Positions 60,016 to 64,000 of a stretch of DNA of 64,000 nucleotides are shown piece after piece. A program made the position numbers and the translations under genes. The notes under the pieces are model-generated. The model did not search any database. It had not been told where the DNA came from and saw nothing but the letters and a program-made list of their open reading frames with translations. Origin of the DNA: Ruminiclostridium herbifermentans (GTDB lineage Bacteria > Bacillota > Clostridia > Acetivibrionales > DSM-1351); contig NZ_CP061336.1 in the NCBI RefSeq assembly GCF_005473905.2, forward strand, positions 3,960,501 through 4,024,500, read 5' to 3'. Numbering within the stretch: the stretch's first letter is position 1; each line of letters starts with the position of its first letter.

Positions 60016-60937
60016 GCTTTTCATCCTTTCCACTGTTTTCTATACTCCTTGATATAATTGTTCCGTTTATATATTCCACATCTACTTTGGTATCTTGGTA
60101 TACGGTAATTTGTTTGATAATGGCTTCAAACAGTTCTTCATCGAATTCGGTTATTTTTTCTATACCGGCTAATGCTTCTTTTATTTTCTCAGTATTGCTT
60201 TTATGATCATCTATCTTTAAGTCTTTATATATAAGCTCTGCCCGCTTGAAAACCAGTTCTGCAAGCTCAAGTGAGGAAAAGAGTTGTTCTTGTTCCAGTT
60301 CTTTTATTCGGTTTTCTGTCTGCCTGAGTTCAAGGGTCATTTTCAGTGGCTTCTTCTTAGGTACCTTTTCCAGTAGCCACTTCTTCTTTATTAGCTCATT
60401 TGTGGCAGCTATAAATATGTCCATTAGTTGGCTATCAGTATAAAATTGATTTTTGCAACAAACCTCATTTTGAAAAATATATTTTTTACATTTCCACTTT
60501 ATTTTCTCTGATGGCTTTCCTGCATGTTCGATATATTTTCTATAAGGTTCACCGCATTCTCCACATCTGATTTTACCACTGAAAACTGTCTGGTTTCGCA
60601 TGGCATAAATCTGCTGTGTTCTTCCAAGCTCAGCCTCTTTGGCTGTCCTTCTCTGCTGTGTCTTTGTAAATATATCTTTTTCTATGAGTTTGGGATAAAG
60701 GTTATCTCCTTGGTATTTGACATTTTGCAGTATTTTTCCGACTGATCCATGATTCCAATTTGGCTTTTTATTGGCATTGAGAACATTCATTGCAGTCAGC
60801 TCTTTTGCAATGGCAATCATTGATTTTCCATTGATGTAATCCATAAATATTCTTTTAATAATTTCAGCTTGTTCTTCCTGTATTTCTATATTGCCGTTTA
60901 CCATTTTGTAGCCCATCGGCATATGCCTCTGCATCAT
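59930..60937 (-). CDS. Serine recombinase-like protein without the catalytic domain
   Basis: 335 residues. It starts MMQRHMPMGYKMVNGNIEIQ, directly in the recombinase domain, with IKRIFMDYINGKSMIAIAK, WNHGSVGKILQNVKYQGDN and a zinc ribbon (CGECGEPYRK, CKKYIF, VCCKNQF), then a coiled coil. The N-terminal resolvase catalytic domain is absent. In recombinase arrays of clostridial elements a middle gene of this short form is known, so it may be natural rather than truncated. It overlaps both neighbours. Confidence 0.8.
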   Translation of the reverse strand: MMQRHMPMGYKMVNGNIEIQEEQAEIIKRIFMDYINGKSMIAIAKELTAMNVLNANKKPNWNHGSVGKILQNVKYQGDNLYPKLIEKDIFTKTQQRRTAKEAELGRTQQIYAMRNQTVFSGKIRCGECGEPYRKYIEHAGKPSEKIKWKCKKYIFQNEVCCKNQFYTDSQLMDIFIAATNELIKKKWLLEKVPKKKPLKMTLELRQTENRIKELEQEQLFSSLELAELVFKRAELIYKDLKIDDHKSNTEKIKEALAGIEKITEFDEELFEAIIKQITVYQDTKVDVEYINGTIISRSIENSGKDEKHGSDEKDSSNNTASNKIRQACKSRAEKA

Positions 60938-61308
60938 GCTTTGCCACCACCCTTATCCGCATACTCGGTTAATTCCAGGTTATTAATCAGCCGGAAGGTT
61001 ATTTCTCCGCTGTTCCCGATGAGTACCTTGCTTACTGTATGTAAAAATAGATTCTCATCATATGCATCCATTATTTCAGGATTATATTTTATAATCTCCA
61101 GAAGTCGTTCGGTTCCTGCTATTTCTGTTTCAAATCCGTTGTTATCAAGGAGACTGTTACGCTTTTTCTTTATTTCCTCGATTTCAACATTAAGCGCATT
61201 TTGCTTCTGTATAAAAACAGCAGAGTCCAAATATCCCTTTTGTACTACTTGACTAAGGATATGGCTCTGCTCCGTCAATTCCATGATTCGGTTATTTAAG
61301 TTTTCGAT
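60934..61308 (-). pseudogene. C-terminal remnant of a third serine recombinase, cut by IS copy C
   Basis: About 124 codons, ending NLELTEYADKGGGKA. The text is the coiled-coil end of a large serine recombinase (ENLNNRIMELTEQSHILSQ, FIQKQNALNVEIEEIKKKRN, LFLHTVSKVLIGNSGEITFR). The catalytic, recombinase and zinc domains are missing and the reading frame runs into the IS edge at 61309. It has a four-base overlap with the next gene, as in an intact array. Confidence 0.85.
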
Positions 61309-61395
61309 TATAAAGTTATAATTAATAATGTACAAATAATATTAAATAAAAATGTACAAATGGTATGATTACAGGGTACAAAAGGAGGTACCCTA

Positions 61396-62688
61396 ATGAT
61401 TATCAAAAGTAGTATCATAACAGATTTAAATATTCAAACTGTCAAGGATCTTTATAAGTTAAAACCATTTATGGAGGACACAACATTGAAGGTTAATAAA
61501 AGCCAGATCGCAAGGGAACTTGATGTCGATAGGCGTACAGTTGATAAATACATTAATGGCTTTCATAAGGCCAAATCCAGAGAATGCGTGAATTGTATCA
61601 CTGCTTACTATGACATTATCGCAGAGCTTCTATCTGATAACAGCCAGCAGATATTTTATTACAGAAGAGTTTTATGGCAATACCTAGTAGACAATCATTC
61701 TTATGAAGGGTCTTATGTGAATTTCTGCTACTATCTAAGAAAATATCCTGAACTAGACTCATATTTCAAAAAAAGCAGACCTTCAAACGCAAATAACGTA
61801 ACCATACGTTATGAAACAGGAATGGGTCAACAAGCACAACTAGACTGGAAAGAGTCTATACGATTTACTCTTTCAACAGGTGAAATAATAGAAGTAAACA
61901 TATTTGTATTATTGCTGTCATACTCACGTTTTAGAGTATACAGGGTATCTCTATCAAAAACACAGGACATATTATTTTCATTCCTTGATGATGCGTTTAA
62001 CACGTTTGGAGGTGTTCCAAGTGAGATTGTCACCGATAATATGAAAACAGTTATGGATGAGCCAAGAACAGAGTATACAGAAGGGAAAATAAATATAAAA
62101 TTTAAGCAGTTTGCGGATGATTATGGTTTTAAGGTGCACCCTTGTATTGCAGGAAGACCAAGAACAAAAGCCAAAGTAGAAGCACCAATGAAACTACTTG
62201 ATGAGATAAGAGCCTACAATGGAAAACTTGATTACAAGGAACTTAATGAGTTGGTCACACGAATAAATAACAGAGTAAACATGCAGGTAAATCAAGGTAC
62301 AGGTCGTATTCCATTAATGTATTTCAACAAGGAAAAAGCTTTCTTAGGAAGCTTACCAGCCGATACCATAAGAAAGCCTTATCAAATAACTCCACATAAA
62401 GTAAAAGTAAATTCATCCAGCATGTTCAACCATAATGAATGCCAGTATTCTGTACCACCAGAATACATTGGAAAAACTCTTACTTTACAAGTGTATGATG
62501 GTTACATACATGTTTATTATAACATAGAATTAATAACTATCCATACCCTTAGTAAAAAGAAACTTAATTACCTTAATGAACACTATACTGCTATAGCAAG
62601 AAAATCGCATGCATTTAAGGAAGAAAATATAAATGAGCGGGCAAAAGAAAACTTACAGGTTATAGGAGAAGTATACAGTTATGAATAA
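61396..62688 (+). CDS. istA: IS21 transposase IstA (copy C)
   Basis: 430 residues. Shares VPSEIVTDN, LPADTIRK and PEYIGK with copy A but YYNIELI and LNYLNEHY with copy B, so it is intermediate between the two. Helix-turn-helix and DDE residues are intact. Confidence 0.95.
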   Translation: MIIKSSIITDLNIQTVKDLYKLKPFMEDTTLKVNKSQIARELDVDRRTVDKYINGFHKAKSRECVNCITAYYDIIAELLSDNSQQIFYYRRVLWQYLVDNHSYEGSYVNFCYYLRKYPELDSYFKKSRPSNANNVTIRYETGMGQQAQLDWKESIRFTLSTGEIIEVNIFVLLLSYSRFRVYRVSLSKTQDILFSFLDDAFNTFGGVPSEIVTDNMKTVMDEPRTEYTEGKINIKFKQFADDYGFKVHPCIAGRPRTKAKVEAPMKLLDEIRAYNGKLDYKELNELVTRINNRVNMQVNQGTGRIPLMYFNKEKAFLGSLPADTIRKPYQITPHKVKVNSSSMFNHNECQYSVPPEYIGKTLTLQVYDGYIHVYYNIELITIHTLSKKKLNYLNEHYTAIARKSHAFKEENINERAKENLQVIGEVYSYE

Positions 62689-63433
62689 CAGTACATACAA
62701 ACAGTTATGCAGGAATATGGAGATTCTTGGCCTTGGGCAAATGGTAATTCATCTTGATGAAATATCTAATTTTGTGACATCCAACAATCTTTCGTTTACA
62801 GAAGGACTACTGAGACTTAGTAATTACGAAGTTGATTTTAAGGAGGCCAAAGCATCTAGATCTATGATTAAAGCAGCAGCATTTCCTTTTGTAAAGGAAT
62901 TGAAAGATTATGATTTCAATTTTCAGCCGTCAGTAAATCAGCAAGAAATACAAGAACTTTGCACGCTTGGTTTTCTTGAAAGAAATGAGAATATAGTATT
63001 TCTTGGTCCAAGTGGTGTTGGAAAGACTCATCTGGCAACATCAATAGGAATAGCTGCAGCAAAGAAACGTACTAGCACATATTTTATCAAATGTCATGAT
63101 TTATTGCAGCAACTAAAGAAAGCAAAACTGGAAAACAGACTTGATGTAAGACTCAGACACTTCTGCCATTACAGACTACTTATCATTGATGAACTTGGCT
63201 ACTTACCCATTGATAAAGAAGATTCTAATATGTTTTTTCAGCTTATAGATATGAGATATGAGAGAAAAAGTACCATTCTTACAACAAACATGAATTTCAA
63301 CGAATGGGATGGTGTATTCTATGACGCAGTTGTAGCCAATGCAATACTTGACAGGGTATTGCACCATGCACATGTAATATCTATATCTGGAAAGTCATAC
63401 AGATTAAAGGATCATATGAAGCAAGGAGAATAG
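62681..63433 (+). CDS. istB: IS21 transposition ATPase IstB (copy C)
   Basis: 250 residues, same as copy B by eye (STYKQL at the N-terminus). Walker A GPSGVGKTH intact; overlaps istA by eight bases. Confidence 0.95.
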   Translation: MNNSTYKQLCRNMEILGLGQMVIHLDEISNFVTSNNLSFTEGLLRLSNYEVDFKEAKASRSMIKAAAFPFVKELKDYDFNFQPSVNQQEIQELCTLGFLERNENIVFLGPSGVGKTHLATSIGIAAAKKRTSTYFIKCHDLLQQLKKAKLENRLDVRLRHFCHYRLLIIDELGYLPIDKEDSNMFFQLIDMRYERKSTILTTNMNFNEWDGVFYDAVVANAILDRVLHHAHVISISGKSYRLKDHMKQGE

Positions 63434-63484
63434 TTGTACATAATTATTTAATACTTTTTATACATTTTTCCTTGACAGTTTATA

Positions 63485-64000
63485 CCTTGGCTACTTCAGC
63501 CACAGCCTCTTCGTCCTTATATTTACGGATAGACCTGCCCTCGACTACCTTAAAACCGTGCCACTCTTTCCCGTGATTAACAGCAGCATCCGTGGCATAA
63601 GCAATGATTTCATTTGCCCACTTTGTAAGATCGGACAATTTAGAGAGAACTTCCTCAATTTCAGAATCCGTAAGCAGGGGTGGCAGTTTAAATTCCATCT
63701 GTGCTAATTTCAGCTTTTCTTCTGCTCTTGCACGGCATTTAACAGCCGCTCGGCAGAAAGTACACCACTCACCGGTCAGATATTCACCTTCACCGTCATA
63801 GGCCTTTTTCGCCTTTGGTTTCAGTTCATTTTCTGCCCAGTCCTTTAATTCCTTTACCGGGATTGTCCATGTGCTGACATTTTCCCTGCGGGGTTGGAAG
63901 ATGGTCATGGAAACCTCCTCGATATCGTACAAGCTATCGTAGATTTCTAAAGCACCAAGGGCATACAATTTCATCTGCGGGTTTTCCACTGCATCTACTA
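63485..64000 (-). CDS. DUF2800-type phage nuclease-like protein, both ends missing
   Basis: About 170 residues; the reading frame continues past the right edge (VDAVENPQMKLYALGALE) and is cut at the other end by IS copy C, which supplies the last Val and a stop. Motifs: FQPRRENVSTWTIPVKELK, GEGEYLTGEWCTFCRAAVKC then RARAEEKLKLA, a four-Cys-like cluster (WCTFCxxxxxC) of the RecB/Cas4-related DUF2800 family of prophages. It marks the start of phage-derived DNA. Confidence 0.8.

Larger units (their letters stand above)
61309..63484 (+). mobile_element. IS21-family element, copy C (2,176 bp)
   Basis: Same ends as copy B (TATAAAGTTATAA and GACAGTTTATA). Flanks CGAT and CCTT differ, so no target duplication. 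It lies between the tail of a serine recombinase and a phage-type gene, two genes that would not normally be neighbours. Recombination with another copy, or an adjacent deletion, explains this best. Confidence 0.9.

Overview
The window looks like a low-GC Clostridia chromosome, probably of the Ruminiclostridium / Clostridium cluster III type. The reasons are AGGAGG-type ribosome sites, the anaerobic (CbiX/CbiD/CbiG) cobalamin route, an operon that mixes cbi and hemACDBL genes (an arrangement I recall from Clostridium josui), and clostridial conjugative-element genes. The species is an inference; no rRNA or tRNA gene is visible.

Region 1 (1-18,560, all minus strand) is one long cobalamin/tetrapyrrole operon. 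A promoter, a cobalamin riboswitch and an intrinsic terminator precede the cobalt importer cbiMNQO. Then come cbiD, cbiL, cbiF, cbiG, hemA, cbiH, a cbiJ-precorrin-2 dehydrogenase fusion, hemC, a cobA-hemD fusion, hemB, hemL, cbiX, cbiET, cbiA, cbiB and the start of cobD. It encodes cobalt uptake, glutamyl-tRNA to uroporphyrinogen III, and most of the corrin ring steps. cbiC and cbiP are not in the window and may lie beyond the left edge.

Region 2 (about 18,600-47,300) is accessory DNA resembling a decayed integrative conjugative element. It starts with a broken short-chain dehydrogenase gene and a RadC-like gene. It holds a CD1108-like membrane protein, a DUF6075-like gene, a 58-codon remnant of a VirB4-type ATPase, a truncated large helicase-type protein, a complete Tad pilus locus (peptidase, three near-identical pilins, TadE/F-like proteins, TadB, TadC, CpaF, CpaE, CpaB and a large Asp-Pro-linker surface protein) and parA/parB. 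Next come an HD plus HSP90-type ATPase protein and an AAA ATPase that may be defence genes. Three copies of one 2,176-bp IS21-family element (22,228-24,403; 38,864-41,039; 61,309-63,484) interrupt the accessory DNA. Only the middle copy, inside parB, has a target duplication (ATTT).

Region 3 (about 48,000-57,000) is visibly more AT-rich and looks like a peptide natural-product (RiPP) cluster. It has a B12-binding radical SAM protein, a previously uncalled 42-residue Cys-rich peptide (55,274-55,402), a radical SAM/SPASM maturase with an N-terminal leader-binding-like region, a subtilisin-like protease without a signal peptide, a three-gene ABC-2 transporter and a fused ABC exporter. The peptide has a CxxCxxCxxC block and an end resembling subtilosin A. 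This is the best candidate for an undescribed system.

Region 4 (about 57,500-64,000) has small element genes, a tandem set of serine recombinase genes (one cut by IS copy C), and the cut end of a DUF2800-type phage gene running off the right edge.
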